From: Oscillatoria sp. SIO1A7
GTDB lineage: Bacteria; Cyanobacteriota; Cyanobacteriia; Cyanobacteriales; Laspinemataceae
Length of the DNA stretch: 64,000 nucleotides
Direction: 5' to 3'
NCBI GenBank assembly: GCA_010672965.1
Contig: JAAHFN010000010.1
Span: 24,701-88,700 of the forward strand
Under the pieces are notes generated by a model. It did not search any database. It was not told where the DNA came from and worked only from the letters and a program-made list of their open reading frames with translations. The position numbers and the translations under genes are program-made. This document shows, piece by piece, positions 1-9,541 of this stretch. Each line of letters opens with the position of its first letter. Position 1 is the stretch's first letter.

Positions 1-1176
1 TAAATACCAATCATGCCAACCATGATAGCCACAAATAGCAACTTGATCTCGACCGGAAGCCGCACGAGCAATCCGAATGGCAATGGCATTAGCTTCACCC
101 CCTGTCCGAGCAAACCGCACCATATTAGCCCAAGGATGTAGTTCTACCAAACGCTCTGCTAGATAAACTTCTTCAGGACAGTTAAATGTGGACATATTTC
201 CTAAAGCAACTGTTTGATTTACTGCTTCATCAACTTCGGGATGTCCATAGCCCAAGATATTTGTCCCAATGCCCATAATAGACATATCAATATATTCTCT
301 ATCGTCGAGATCCCAAACGTGACAGCCCTTAGCTTTGCTGAAATAAGCAGGCCACTGTTCGGGCAAAAACATCTCTGCTCGTTTGGATAGCAACATATTT
401 CCCCCTGGAATTATCCGCTTGGCGCGTTTCCAGAGTTTTTGTCCCTTGCCTAGGTTAGCCCCTTCATTGCGGATGAGGTGTTGATTGGCAGTAAAAAATT
501 CAGGGTGTTGCCTTTCTAGTTCCAGAACTTCTAGCCAGCTAAAGTCACAACAGGGTGCAAAATGCTCAAAAATGTTTTTAATTACTTCAAAGTCTTCCGG
601 TTCATCGACTGTCCAACGTTTGCTAGAACAATCTTCAGTATGGTGAATATTGAGTAAGCGAAATTTTCCTGACTCCCGAATATAAGGGGTGACATGCTCT
701 CTTTCATAGGGTTGACGGGCTTCCCGCCAAGCTTCAGCTAAGGCACTAAAACAAAAAACCTCAACATCTAAACCATCAGGATAAGTCGGTGGATTGGTAT
801 TACTGAGATAGTCTATATTAGAATTTTGAAAGATTGAGATGGCTCTATCTACTAATTCAGCATCAACTAGCGGACAATCTCCAGTAATACGAATGACTGT
901 TTCGGGTTTGTAAGCAGCAGCAACTTGATAGTAGCGATCGAGTACGTCGTCTTCACTTCCTTTATAGACTTCATAACCCAAGCCTCGAACGCAATCAACT
1001 AAAGGTTGGTTACGGGTATCTTGGGATGTTGCTACAATAATGCGATCGACAAGCTTAGACCGGGATAGTCGTCTTAATAGCAACTCAATCATTGGAGTTC
1101 CTAAAATTGGGCGCATCACCTTGTTAGGTAGGCGAGTTGAACCCATACGCGCTTGAATGATTGCCAAAGTTTTCAT
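1..1176 (-). CDS. Cytidylyltransferase-class III aminotransferase fusion (3' end outside window)
   Basis: The first 240 or so residues are an SpsF/NeuA-type CMP-sugar nucleotidyltransferase: the start MKTLAIIQARMGSTRLP has the nucleotide-binding signature, followed by RITGDCPLVD and DGLDVEVF. From about residue 275 (KRIIPGGNMLLSKRAEMFLP) the chain becomes a glutamate-1-semialdehyde-aminomutase-like PLP aminotransferase (GYGHPEVDEAV, RTGGEANAIAIRIAR, GYHGWHDWY) and runs off the left edge, so the PLP lysine is not visible. The ATG overlaps the stop of the upstream aldo/keto reductase by 4 bases (ATGA), which implies translational coupling. Family knowledge suggests activation of a keto sugar with CMP and an aminotransfer step for surface-glycan synthesis. 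The real substrate is unknown. Confidence 0.82.
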   Translation of the reverse strand, partial: MKTLAIIQARMGSTRLPNKVMRPILGTPMIELLLRRLSRSKLVDRIIVATSQDTRNQPLVDCVRGLGYEVYKGSEDDVLDRYYQVAAAYKPETVIRITGDCPLVDAELVDRAISIFQNSNIDYLSNTNPPTYPDGLDVEVFCFSALAEAWREARQPYEREHVTPYIRESGKFRLLNIHHTEDCSSKRWTVDEPEDFEVIKNIFEHFAPCCDFSWLEVLELERQHPEFFTANQHLIRNEGANLGKGQKLWKRAKRIIPGGNMLLSKRAEMFLPEQWPAYFSKAKGCHVWDLDDREYIDMSIMGIGTNILGYGHPEVDEAVNQTVALGNMSTFNCPEEVYLAERLVELHPWANMVRFARTGGEANAIAIRIARAASGRDQVAICGYHGWHDWYL

Positions 1177-2060
1177 CTTAATTTCCATCGAGCAGGGTTA
1201 ATTAAATCAGAGTCGTCAGAACACAAATCATCGGGTAGTATTAAGAGTTTCTCTGTTGTGGTTGCTATAATTTCTTGCAGTTGTATTAAAGAATCAACGC
1301 CAACGACTACTCGATCTATCTCAGGATTTGATATAACACAGCCCAAACAACCCTGCAACGGAGTTAAACTGTTATCTGCTAACCAATTTTCCCATCTTTG
1401 CCACAAAGACTGCCAACGTTGAAAGTAAGTTGGTCTAGTCAAGGGATTCATTAGCAGTAACCCTTGTAAAAATACTGAACGCACATGAATTTCTACTCCT
1501 AAGCCTTTGAGTCGAGATAACCAACCCGAGCTTTCTAATGTACGATCTAAAACATTAAATGGAGCTTGGATTAAATCCCAAGAAAATTCATTAAACAAAG
1601 TTTCTATTTCAGTCTGGTTGTAAATAGATATCCCAATCTTATCTACTAAACCTTGAGCTTTGATTAAGTTGAGAGACTGGTAAATGGCTTGTCCTTCAGG
1701 ACTTAATAACTGTTGAGGACGATGCAGTAGTAGTCCATATAGTTGAGAAATTTTAAGGCGTTGCAGAGAGTTATCAACTGACTGCTTAACCCAATAGTCA
1801 ATATTGGTTGTTCCTACAGGAATTTCAGGAAGTTTTGAGACAACGTTCCAAGATGATACGCCAATTTCTCCGAGACATTGTTCGCTATCTCCATAGGCGA
1901 TCGCTGTATCCAATGTGTCTATTCCCGATGATTGAGCATATTCTAAAATATCAGCGGCTACCCCTGAACCGATTTTCCCTTTTTGATTAGCAATGCCATA
2001 ATCAAGGCCGAATTGAGCAGTACCTAGTGCTAGTTTTTTATTGAAGTTAACAGACTTCAT
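1173..2060 (-). CDS. Aldo/keto reductase family protein
   Basis: A 295-residue NADPH-dependent aldo/keto reductase, full length for the short form found in polysaccharide clusters. The N-terminus LALGTAQFGLDYGIAN, then DTAIAYGDSE (Asp and Tyr of the active site), LLLHRP and KIGISIYN are family landmarks. It lies between a GNAT acetyltransferase (14-base overlap) and the cytidylyltransferase fusion (4-base overlap), so the three are probably co-translated. Such reductases often sit beside SpsF-like cytidylyltransferases in nonulosonic acid and related gene sets. The sugar reduced cannot be told from sequence. Confidence 0.85.
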   Translation of the reverse strand: MKSVNFNKKLALGTAQFGLDYGIANQKGKIGSGVAADILEYAQSSGIDTLDTAIAYGDSEQCLGEIGVSSWNVVSKLPEIPVGTTNIDYWVKQSVDNSLQRLKISQLYGLLLHRPQQLLSPEGQAIYQSLNLIKAQGLVDKIGISIYNQTEIETLFNEFSWDLIQAPFNVLDRTLESSGWLSRLKGLGVEIHVRSVFLQGLLLMNPLTRPTYFQRWQSLWQRWENWLADNSLTPLQGCLGCVISNPEIDRVVVGVDSLIQLQEIIATTTEKLLILPDDLCSDDSDLINPARWKLR

Positions 2061-2580
2061 TTGGTAATATACCTAAATAAAAAGTTCCCATACGGCGTTC
2101 TTCAAAAATCACATGACTTCGGAAAAAACCTTCTACTTGATAACCTACTTTGAGAAAAGCCCGAAGAGAACCAAAATTTTCTTGGTAACATCCAGCTTCT
2201 ATTTTAGCTAAAGCCAAAGATGTAAATCCCCACCTAGTAACTTCTCGTATCGCCTCAGTAGCGAAACCTTTACCCCAGTATTTAATCTCTCCAATAAATA
2301 AGCTCAATTGGGCTCTACTATGATATTTATTAAGAAATCCGAGTTTGATATTTCCAATATGTTTTTCTTCAGATTTAATAAAAATTCCTAATAAATGTTG
2401 ATCTTGACTCTCATTCATTTGAGTTACAAAATCACGACAGCTTTGTAAAGTGTGAACATTATTTCTGATTTCTAAATAGCGATTAATTTGCGGGTCATTC
2501 AGCCAATCTACATAAGTTTTAGTTATATCAGCATCTGATAATGTTCTATAATACAAGCGATTGCTTTGGAATTGAATCAT
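2047..2580 (-). CDS. GNAT family N-acetyltransferase (RimJ/RimL type, possible PseH role)
   Basis: A 177-residue single-domain acetyltransferase. IGNIKLGFLN and LFIGEIKYWGKGFATEAI form the acetyl-CoA-binding core (the Gly-rich WGKGFATE motif A), followed by AGCYQENFGSLRAFLKVGYQVEGFFR, typical of RimJ/RimL enzymes. In pseudaminic acid pathways the step after PseC is N-4 acetylation by a GNAT protein (PseH). Its place downstream of pseB and pseC makes that role plausible, but no residue fixes the substrate. It overlaps the next gene by 14 bases. Confidence 0.78.
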   Translation of the reverse strand: MIQFQSNRLYYRTLSDADITKTYVDWLNDPQINRYLEIRNNVHTLQSCRDFVTQMNESQDQHLLGIFIKSEEKHIGNIKLGFLNKYHSRAQLSLFIGEIKYWGKGFATEAIREVTRWGFTSLALAKIEAGCYQENFGSLRAFLKVGYQVEGFFRSHVIFEERRMGTFYLGILPNEVC

Positions 2581-2674
2581 AATTTTGAACTTATTTATTG
2601 ATTATTTAACTCTGCATAAGTTATATTATTTCATCATTAGATTCTGTAAGATCATCCAGCAATCAATAACGACG

Positions 2675-2908
2675 TTAGGCATTCTCAATGTCCGATTCTA
2701 AATCTTCCACTAATACACTAAAAACTGAAACATTTTAATTCCCGATCGCTTCAATAAATTCTCTCTTACTTAAGCCTGTTAATTCGGCAGCTTGTCCTGA
2801 TGTCAACGTGCCATTTTCATATAATTTAGCGGCAATAAGTAAACGTAACTCTTCGTCGCTTTGTTCAATTGTGTTAGGAAAATTTAGTTTTCAAGTTCGC
2901 AGATTCAT
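2675..2908 (-). pseudogene. Broken UPF0175 antitoxin with toxin-start remnant
   Basis: Translation in one frame gives a recognisable UPF0175 antitoxin: LNFPNTIEQSDEELRLL, then GTLTSGQAAELTGLSKREF, IEAIGN, and NVSVFSVLVEDLESDIENA. Two in-frame stops break it: TGA at 2891-2893 near the N-terminus, and TAA at 2735-2737 where a Tyr codon would be expected in GNY. The last codons overlap an ATG at 2682 that starts MPNVVIDCW, like a DUF3368/PIN toxin start, but that frame stops after 18 codons. It is therefore a decayed toxin-antitoxin locus. Confidence 0.7.
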
Positions 2909-3052
2909 TTCTGTATTTTCCTATCTTATATTTATTCATCAGGATCTGGCCAAGGAAGCGGGTAAAAGTCACTATAGCAGTAAGCGGTCAGCTTTCAGCT
3001 TTCAGCTTATTGTTTTGGTATTTTGTAATTGCCCTAAGTAATTCGCGTTGTG
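2909..3052. repeat. Dispersed repeat fragment in intergenic gap
   Basis: The gap between the antitoxin remnant and pseC carries TATAGCAGTAAGCGGTCAGC (2970-2989) followed by short GCTTTCAGC direct repeats. The same string recurs at 23731 and, in variants, near 46980, 50605 and 63040. It is a dispersed non-coding repeat. No gene is visible. Confidence 0.55.
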
Positions 3053-4225
3053 CTATATTGCCTGAATAATATCTCTCAGAGCAGCCACAACTCGCTCTTG
3101 GTTTTCCTCCGTTAAGTCGTAGTACAAAGGAATGCTAATCGCTTCTTGATAATATTGTTCTGCTTCGGGAAAATCTCCCCATTTAAAACCTAGGGTTTGA
3201 TAATACGGTTGAGTATGAACGGGAATATAGTGCAAGTTGACCCCTATGCCAGCCTGCCGCAATTCCTCAAATACTTGTCGATGAGTTTTAGCAATTTTAT
3301 CCAGTTTCAGCCGAATTACATAAAGATGCCAACTCGACTCAGTATCGGGATGCTGCCAAGGCAAAGTCAGGGGTAAATCTTGTAAAAGGCGATCGTAACG
3401 CGCCGCTAAAAGACGACGACGACTGACAAACTCATCTAAGCGCTGCATTTGACTCGCACCCAAAGCCGCCTGAATATCTGTCATGCGGTAGTTAAACCCC
3501 AACTCTAGCTGCTGGTAGTACCACAACCCGTGAGATTCTCCTTGCATTAACTTGGGATTGCGGGTAATGCCGTGAGTCCGCAAGCGAATCAGCTTCTCAT
3601 ATAAATACTCCCGATTCGTCACCACCACGCCCCCTTCCCCCGTGGTTATAATCTTCACGGGATGAAAGCTAAATACAGCCATGTCCGAAAACTGACAATT
3701 TCCTACAGGACTGCCCTGATATTTTGCACCAATGGCATGAGAGGCATCCTCAAGAACGGTAAACCCATATTTTCTCGACAAAGAAGCAATCCGGTCCATA
3801 AGGCAAGACTGCCCCGCCAGATGAACGGGTAAAACGACCTTTGGCAGCTTTCCCTCTCGTTCCGCTTCAATAAGTTTCTGCTCTAATGCCTCCACGCTCA
3901 GATTGTAAGTATGGGGGTCAATATCTACAAAATCGACATCTGCACCACAGTACAATCCACAATTTGCCGAGGCGACAAAAGTATTGGGAGAAGTCCACAG
4001 CATATCCCCCGCACCTAACCCTGCTGCCAAACAAGCAATATGTAGTGCTGCAGTCGCGCTAGAAACAGCCACAGCGTACTTGACCCCACAATACTCGGCT
4101 ACAGCCCTCTCAAATCGTTCTATTGTTGGCCCTTGAGTCAGCCAATCGGAGCGCAGGACTGCAAGCACAGCATCAATATCCTGCTGGTTTATATTTTGGC
4201 GTCCGTAGGGTATAAAACCGTTCAT
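3053..4225 (-). CDS. pseC: UDP-4-amino-4,6-dideoxy-L-AltNAc transaminase PseC
   Basis: A 390-residue DegT/DnrJ/EryC1-type PLP aminotransferase. The start IPYGRQNINQQDIDAVLAVL and SDWLTQGPTIERFE match PseC. AVAVSSATAALHIA binds the cofactor phosphate, DASHAIGAKY carries the ring-stacking and Asp residues, and FHPVKIITTGEGG holds the Schiff-base lysine. PseC transfers an amino group from glutamate to C4 of the 4-keto sugar made by PseB, the second step toward pseudaminic acid. It follows pseB by 5 bases in the same operon. PseI, PseG and PseF homologues are not seen elsewhere in this window and may lie to the left. Confidence 0.92.
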   Translation of the reverse strand: MNGFIPYGRQNINQQDIDAVLAVLRSDWLTQGPTIERFERAVAEYCGVKYAVAVSSATAALHIACLAAGLGAGDMLWTSPNTFVASANCGLYCGADVDFVDIDPHTYNLSVEALEQKLIEAEREGKLPKVVLPVHLAGQSCLMDRIASLSRKYGFTVLEDASHAIGAKYQGSPVGNCQFSDMAVFSFHPVKIITTGEGGVVVTNREYLYEKLIRLRTHGITRNPKLMQGESHGLWYYQQLELGFNYRMTDIQAALGASQMQRLDEFVSRRRLLAARYDRLLQDLPLTLPWQHPDTESSWHLYVIRLKLDKIAKTHRQVFEELRQAGIGVNLHYIPVHTQPYYQTLGFKWGDFPEAEQYYQEAISIPLYYDLTEENQERVVAALRDIIQAI

Positions 4226-4230
4226 TTTTA

Positions 4231-5223
<993 letters not shown>

Positions 5224-5335
5224 CTAAGTTTTCTAATAGATAATTTTTTTGATTTAAAAGTGGAAAAGTTAGAGTTTAATGGGGGCTTGGAGCTTGTAAA
5301 GTGTATATTAGCATAGCGATGAGTTCTTGAATTCA

Positions 5336-5421
5336 CTTTTCACTCTTCACTTTTCACTTTTCACTCTTCACTTTTCACTTTTCACTCTTCACTTTTCACT
5401 CTTCACTTTTCACTTTTCACT
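5336..5421. repeat. Short tandem repeat, CACTTTT/CACTCTT heptamers
   Basis: Alternating CACTTTT and CACTCTT 7-base units run through the gap between pseB and the DUF29 gene and enter the last codons of that gene. Degenerate heptamer runs of this kind are typical cyanobacterial STRRs. Similar strings recur near 6097-6122 and 7366-7380. Confidence 0.8.
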
Positions 5422-5876
5422 TCTGGATACCAGCTATCGTCCAATAGCCGATCGAAGGAGTAGGGACAGTTTTCAGGAATAGTATCCTTAGATAAGCCTG
5501 TTTTTTGTAGAACAATTTTCAAAGCAGTCTGATAAATCGATGCTAAATCTTCATTTAATTTATTCTTTAAGGTCGTCGTTAAACTATCGGATAAGTCCGA
5601 TCTGAAAGCCGTAATTTCACCTTTCCAGTGACGATAATTCCTGTCCCCTTCTTCTTGCCAATATTCCAAAAATAAAAGATGAATAATAATTTGTCTTAAA
5701 AGACTTTTGACTCTGTTTAAATCTCTTTTTCCTAAACTTTCCAATTCCTCGATTAAATTTTCTAAATCTAATTCTTCTAAGCGATTTTTTCTTAAAATTT
5801 TAATCGTTTCTTCTAACCAAAGATACTCATCAAGATCATAAATTTCTTTAAGATTGGTTTTTGTTAAATTTGACAT
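5403..5876 (-). CDS. DUF29 family protein
   Basis: DUF29 proteins are small cyanobacterial proteins of unknown function. The diagnostic string IYDLDEYLWLEETIKILR is followed by LDLENLIEELESLGKRD, then IHLLFLEYW and the C-terminal CPYSFDRLLDDSWYP. I place the start at MSNLTKTNL (157 residues) because the family consensus begins there. A further in-frame ATG lies 12 codons upstream. The extreme C-terminus (EVKSEK) is encoded by the adjoining heptamer repeat. A second DUF29 gene lies at 6895. Confidence 0.82.
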   Translation of the reverse strand: MSNLTKTNLKEIYDLDEYLWLEETIKILRKNRLEELDLENLIEELESLGKRDLNRVKSLLRQIIIHLLFLEYWQEEGDRNYRHWKGEITAFRSDLSDSLTTTLKNKLNEDLASIYQTALKIVLQKTGLSKDTIPENCPYSFDRLLDDSWYPEVKSEK

Positions 5877-6129
5877 AAGTTCAAGGTTTTCACTAAGCTG
5901 GGAGTATTTCACTTTTGCAAAAATATATCGCCTTGAGTAATGAGGATGAAAAAATTCAGCGATCGCGCCGTGCCGCTTCTTATTGGTTTCTAAAAATAAA
6001 TTCTCTTTTCTCGTCTTGCAGGTATTGAGATAAGCGAAAATCCTAATTGCTTTCCCGATAGCTTTTATCTTTTAGCGGACTATCTTTCATAACTTTTCAC
6101 TCTTCACTCCTCACTTTTCACTCTATCGG

Positions 6130-6459
6130 TCATTGCAATTTCACCAGAGCCTTAGAGCCAATTGAAGAATCGGGTAAATAGGCAATGACATCTAAATACC
6201 ACCACCAACGCTGAGGGGGAATCTCTTGGGACTGACGTCTGGCTCTTAAATCCACAAACCGCAACAGCTCCCTATAAAACTCAGGTGCGCGAGCGATTAA
6301 CTGGCGATCTGCTACAGCGAGGATTTGTTTTTCTTCTGCTGTTAGTCCCGATTCAACTTCAAAAAGGCGATCGCGCATCTGCATCATTTCTAAATGCTCT
6401 GCACCGCTAGCCTCGGCAAATTCAACACCAATAGAGTAATTCTTTAATAAATCATTCAT
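6130..6459 (-). CDS. Hypothetical protein, second gene of a two-gene unit
   Basis: A 109-residue protein that I do not recognise. It is soluble and mainly helical in composition, with an aromatic patch PPQRWWWYLDVIAYLP near the C-terminus. Its ATG follows the stop of the 127-residue gene with no spacer (TAA then ATG), so the pair is translationally linked and the products may form a complex. There is no signal peptide or membrane segment. The tight pairing of two small genes resembles toxin-antitoxin or accessory modules, but no motif supports either. Confidence 0.6.
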   Translation of the reverse strand: MNDLLKNYSIGVEFAEASGAEHLEMMQMRDRLFEVESGLTAEEKQILAVADRQLIARAPEFYRELLRFVDLRARRQSQEIPPQRWWWYLDVIAYLPDSSIGSKALVKLQ

Positions 6460-6843
6460 TTATGCTTCTAAATCCTTGAGTAAACCCAGGTAAATAAAAG
6501 AGTCATCTGCCAGATAACTCTCGGGATCTTCAGGGGGAAATCCAGTTTCTAAAACACCATCCAAACCCAACATCGCTAACCATATCCGACCTTCCACCAG
6601 GGCGATCGCGGTTGGATAGATGGAACTGCCATAAACAAATAAATATAGTCCGGCATCTGGCTGATTCAGAACGGCAGCGATCGTTTCTTCATACTTTTCC
6701 AGAGTAGCATCCTCAGGCAAATGTCCCAACCTGACTCTTTTCGCCAAATGTGGTGCGGCTTTTCCAGGCTTCCAACGAATTTTAGACCGCGCCCGCTCGA
6801 TAGACTCCAAGATGGCTTTAAGCTGTGAAGATTCGACTTGCAT
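6460..6843 (-). CDS. Hypothetical protein, first gene of a two-gene unit
   Basis: A 127-residue protein of unknown function. Visible features are a basic N-terminal helix (IERARSKIRWKPGKAAPHLAKRVRLGHLP), then ATLEKYEETIAAVL, and a beta-rich C-terminal half with LYLFVYGSSIYPTAIALVEGRIWLAMLGLDGVLETGFPPED. The alternation of helix and strands in a small basic protein would suit a compact nuclease-like or binding fold, which is only a guess. It abuts the 109-residue gene with no spacer. Confidence 0.6.
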   Translation of the reverse strand: MQVESSQLKAILESIERARSKIRWKPGKAAPHLAKRVRLGHLPEDATLEKYEETIAAVLNQPDAGLYLFVYGSSIYPTAIALVEGRIWLAMLGLDGVLETGFPPEDPESYLADDSFIYLGLLKDLEA

Positions 6844-6894
6844 TTTTAAAACAGATGCGATAGAGTCTTTTCGCCACCAATTTCTGCGGAGTTA

Positions 6895-7341
6895 TTATTC
6901 ATCTTTATTTCCTTGAAAAAAATTATCATCGACTAATTCTTCCCAAGTATAGGGACAAGACTCAGGGAAAATATTTATCTCCAGAAAAGTCTCCTTACTG
7001 GCTCCCTTTCTTCCATACTTATACCCCTTACTAACGGCCTCTTCGATTCTACTTTGCAATCCAGGATTATCCTCAAGTATTTGTTCTATTTTAATCCTTT
7101 GTTTATCAACATAATTTCGCCAACTTGGAGAGCGATACTCTTTTTGATACTGCCACTTCAGCAAATGCAAAGTTAGCTGTTCTATCGCGGATACTAGAGC
7201 GCGATATTCACTGCGTCCCAAATCTTCAATCTCCTCAATCACATTAGTCCAATCCACTTGCTCAAATTTCTTTTCCCGCAGTAATTGAGCCTGTTGACAA
7301 GACCAACTATAAAAATCGCGATCGTAAAGCTTTTCCCGCAA
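6895..7341 (-). CDS. DUF29 family protein
   Basis: A 148-residue DUF29 protein, standard length. LYDRDFYSWSCQQAQLLREKKF, VDWTNVIEEIEDLGRSEYRAL, LTLHLLKWQYQ and SPSWRNYVDKQRIKIEQIL give the full family pattern, ending in ESCPYTWEELVDDNFF. It diverges strongly from the DUF29 gene at 5403, so it is not a recent duplicate. It ends 2 bases before the nucleotidyltransferase gene reading the same way, and may simply have settled inside the glycan operon. Confidence 0.83.
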   Translation of the reverse strand: MREKLYDRDFYSWSCQQAQLLREKKFEQVDWTNVIEEIEDLGRSEYRALVSAIEQLTLHLLKWQYQKEYRSPSWRNYVDKQRIKIEQILEDNPGLQSRIEEAVSKGYKYGRKGASKETFLEINIFPESCPYTWEELVDDNFFQGNKDE

Positions 7342-7343
7342 TT

Positions 7344-8069
7344 TTATTCTCCGTTCCTTCCAAACTCTTCACTCTTCACTTCAATAGCATTTGCCTTTTG
7401 ATAAGCTTCTCTCGAACCTATATCAATAAATACATTCTCAGTCTCATAAGTATAAATTTTATTCAAAAATAAAGGCAAAATCTCGCTACTAAAATCGTGA
7501 AATTGCCCTTTCTTATCCTGCATCCATTCCAAAAATTCCTTAGATAGAATACAAATTGCTCCACTTGCTAAATTACCGGGGGGGTCGGCAACTTTTTCGT
7601 GAAAGCCAACAACAATATTCTGGGAATCTAGTTCGACAATGCCACAGGTAGAAGGAGTCTCGGTGCGAAAAGTCATTAGGGTTAAGAGACATTCTGGGAG
7701 GCGCTGGCGGTGAGCCGCGACAAAGGCTCGGAAATCTGCTAGGCAGTAGTTGTCGGCATGGATGAGCAACCCGTCTTCCCCTTCAAAAAAATCCAGATTA
7801 GCCATGAGCGTCCCTGCTGTCCCTAGGAGGACTGGCTCGCTCACCAGGGTAACCCTGTCTCGGTAAGGACTTTCGGCAATAAAAGCATTGACCTTATCGG
7901 CCAAATAGTGGGTATTGATCAGGAAAGGACCAATTCCAGCCTCGGTAAGTCGTTCCAGCCAAATCTCCAGTAAAGGCTTACCTTTGATAGGCACTAAGCA
8001 TTTGGGAATAGTATTTGTCAACGGTCGCAGGCGGGTGCCGTATCCCGCCGCCATTAATATGGCTTTCAT
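7344..8069 (-). CDS. Sugar-phosphate nucleotidyltransferase (RmlA/HddC-like)
   Basis: A 241-residue nucleotidyl transferase. MKAILMAAGYGTRLRPLTN with IPKCLVPIKGKPLLE is the NTP-binding signature, and LLIHADNYCLADF supplies the metal-binding Asp. The size fits short heptose-1-phosphate guanylyltransferases (HddC) and mannose-1-phosphate guanylyltransferases rather than long GlmU-like enzymes. Its ATG overlaps the stop of the HldE-like gene by one base (TAATG), a strong sign that both act on one sugar. Nucleotide and sugar specificity are inferred only from context. Confidence 0.82.
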   Translation of the reverse strand: MKAILMAAGYGTRLRPLTNTIPKCLVPIKGKPLLEIWLERLTEAGIGPFLINTHYLADKVNAFIAESPYRDRVTLVSEPVLLGTAGTLMANLDFFEGEDGLLIHADNYCLADFRAFVAAHRQRLPECLLTLMTFRTETPSTCGIVELDSQNIVVGFHEKVADPPGNLASGAICILSKEFLEWMQDKKGQFHDFSSEILPLFLNKIYTYETENVFIDIGSREAYQKANAIEVKSEEFGRNGE

Positions 8070-9517
8070 TAAGTTAACTCCTGCATTAATTCATCTCGCT
8101 GGACGGGAGTGTTGCCAACTCGCCCCACTTGAATCGCAGCGGCCAAAGAACCGAGAATTGCTGCCTCCCAAATGGTGCCGCCACTGGCTAGGGTGAGGGC
8201 GCTGGCGATGAGTAGAGAATCCCCCGCACCTGCGACGTCTTTGGGGGCGGAGTTTAGAGCCCCGACTCGATCGGTGAGCCAGCTCTCGTCGGTCCCATTG
8301 CCCGCATGAATTAGCAATCCTTCTTCGCCCAAGGTTAGGAGAATGTTGCGAGCTTTCGCCTGTTGTCTCAACTCCTCCGCTAGCACCACTAGGCCATCTT
8401 CGCTATTGCGGGTACTGATGCGGGCCTCTCGCTCCGTAGGGGTAATCAGATCCATACCCTGAAAGCGGCTGATATCCCCCACCTGAGAGGAAGATTGGCT
8501 ATCGGCAGCCATCATTACCCCTTGCTCTTTGACCAAGGCTACGATGCGATCGACTGCGGGTTGGGGCAAACAACCATAGTTGAAATCGGAAAAAACCAGC
8601 AGGTCTGCGGTAGCCAGTGCTGCTGCCAACCGATCTAACAGTTGAGTTTGCAATTTTGCGTCAATAGCCCTCTGGTGTAGATGGCTGACCCGCAGGAGAG
8701 TTTTACCTTTACTGCGATAGCGCTGTTTCAGGGTAGTGGGGCGACTTTCATCAATCAAAAGGTTAGTCTTGACCCCAGCGGCATCCAAACCTTCTTTAGC
8801 AAACTCTCGGGCAGCATCGACCCCAGTAACCGAGAAAAACTGGACTTCGGCTCCCATACCAGCAGCATGAGCCGCCACTATACCCGCCCCGCCGATAAAG
8901 CGAGTGGAATCTATTGGGGTAACGACAATGGTGGGATCTTCCTGGGACATTCCCAAAGGTTGGCAGGTGATGTATTCGTCAATAATAAGGTCGCCGACGA
9001 CGCAGACTTTGAGGGCAGAAAACTGCTCCACCAGGGCTGCCAATCTGGATTGAGCAATACTATGGCGGCCTAAAAAGTCGTGGGGTATCTGGATGGACTG
9101 TAGGTTTGTTTCGGTGAACTCCTTGCGCAGCAAATCCACGGAAGAGAAAGTAGTTTCGCCAGAGCCAAACAGCAGTTCTCCGCCATATTTTTCTAAGACG
9201 GCAATCTCGGGGTTAAAGCGGGCTTCGTGTTCTTTGCCTTTGACGACGATATCCGGGCGCAATCTATCGATTACTTCTGTTACGGGTTCGTCAATGATAA
9301 AAGCTTCGTCAACCCAACTGTTGCTTTTGAGACCTTCGAGGCGGTAATGCTCGGGGATATGGGCTCCATTGGCAGCTAGGCGATCGCTCTGCACCGCTAC
9401 TATTAAATAATCCCCACATTCCTTGGCGAACCTTAACAGCCGCAAATGCCCCGGGTGGAGTACGTTAAAATTCCCCGAAACAAAAACAGTCCGGGCTATA
9501 GATTTAGTATTGGTCAT
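8069..9517 (-). CDS. HldE-like bifunctional enzyme with swapped domains (nucleotidyltransferase-PfkB kinase)
   Basis: A 482-residue fusion. Residues 10-140 are an RfaE2-type nucleotidyltransferase (VFVSGNFNVLHPGHLRLLRF, with the HxGH motif; VKGKEHE). Residues 165-482 are a PfkB/ribokinase-type sugar kinase like RfaE1 (VVGDLIIDEYI, RFIGGAGIVAAHAAGMGAEV, and DVAGAGDSLL, the Asp-containing catalytic signature). E. coli HldE has the kinase first and the transferase second, so the order here is reversed. The expected chemistry is phosphorylation of C1 of a heptose 7-phosphate and nucleotidylation of the product. It overlaps the next nucleotidyltransferase gene by one base. Confidence 0.84.
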   Translation of the reverse strand: MTNTKSIARTVFVSGNFNVLHPGHLRLLRFAKECGDYLIVAVQSDRLAANGAHIPEHYRLEGLKSNSWVDEAFIIDEPVTEVIDRLRPDIVVKGKEHEARFNPEIAVLEKYGGELLFGSGETTFSSVDLLRKEFTETNLQSIQIPHDFLGRHSIAQSRLAALVEQFSALKVCVVGDLIIDEYITCQPLGMSQEDPTIVVTPIDSTRFIGGAGIVAAHAAGMGAEVQFFSVTGVDAAREFAKEGLDAAGVKTNLLIDESRPTTLKQRYRSKGKTLLRVSHLHQRAIDAKLQTQLLDRLAAALATADLLVFSDFNYGCLPQPAVDRIVALVKEQGVMMAADSQSSSQVGDISRFQGMDLITPTEREARISTRNSEDGLVVLAEELRQQAKARNILLTLGEEGLLIHAGNGTDESWLTDRVGALNSAPKDVAGAGDSLLIASALTLASGGTIWEAAILGSLAAAIQVGRVGNTPVQRDELMQELT

Positions 9518-9541
9518 TTTATATGGACAAGCGAATCAAAC

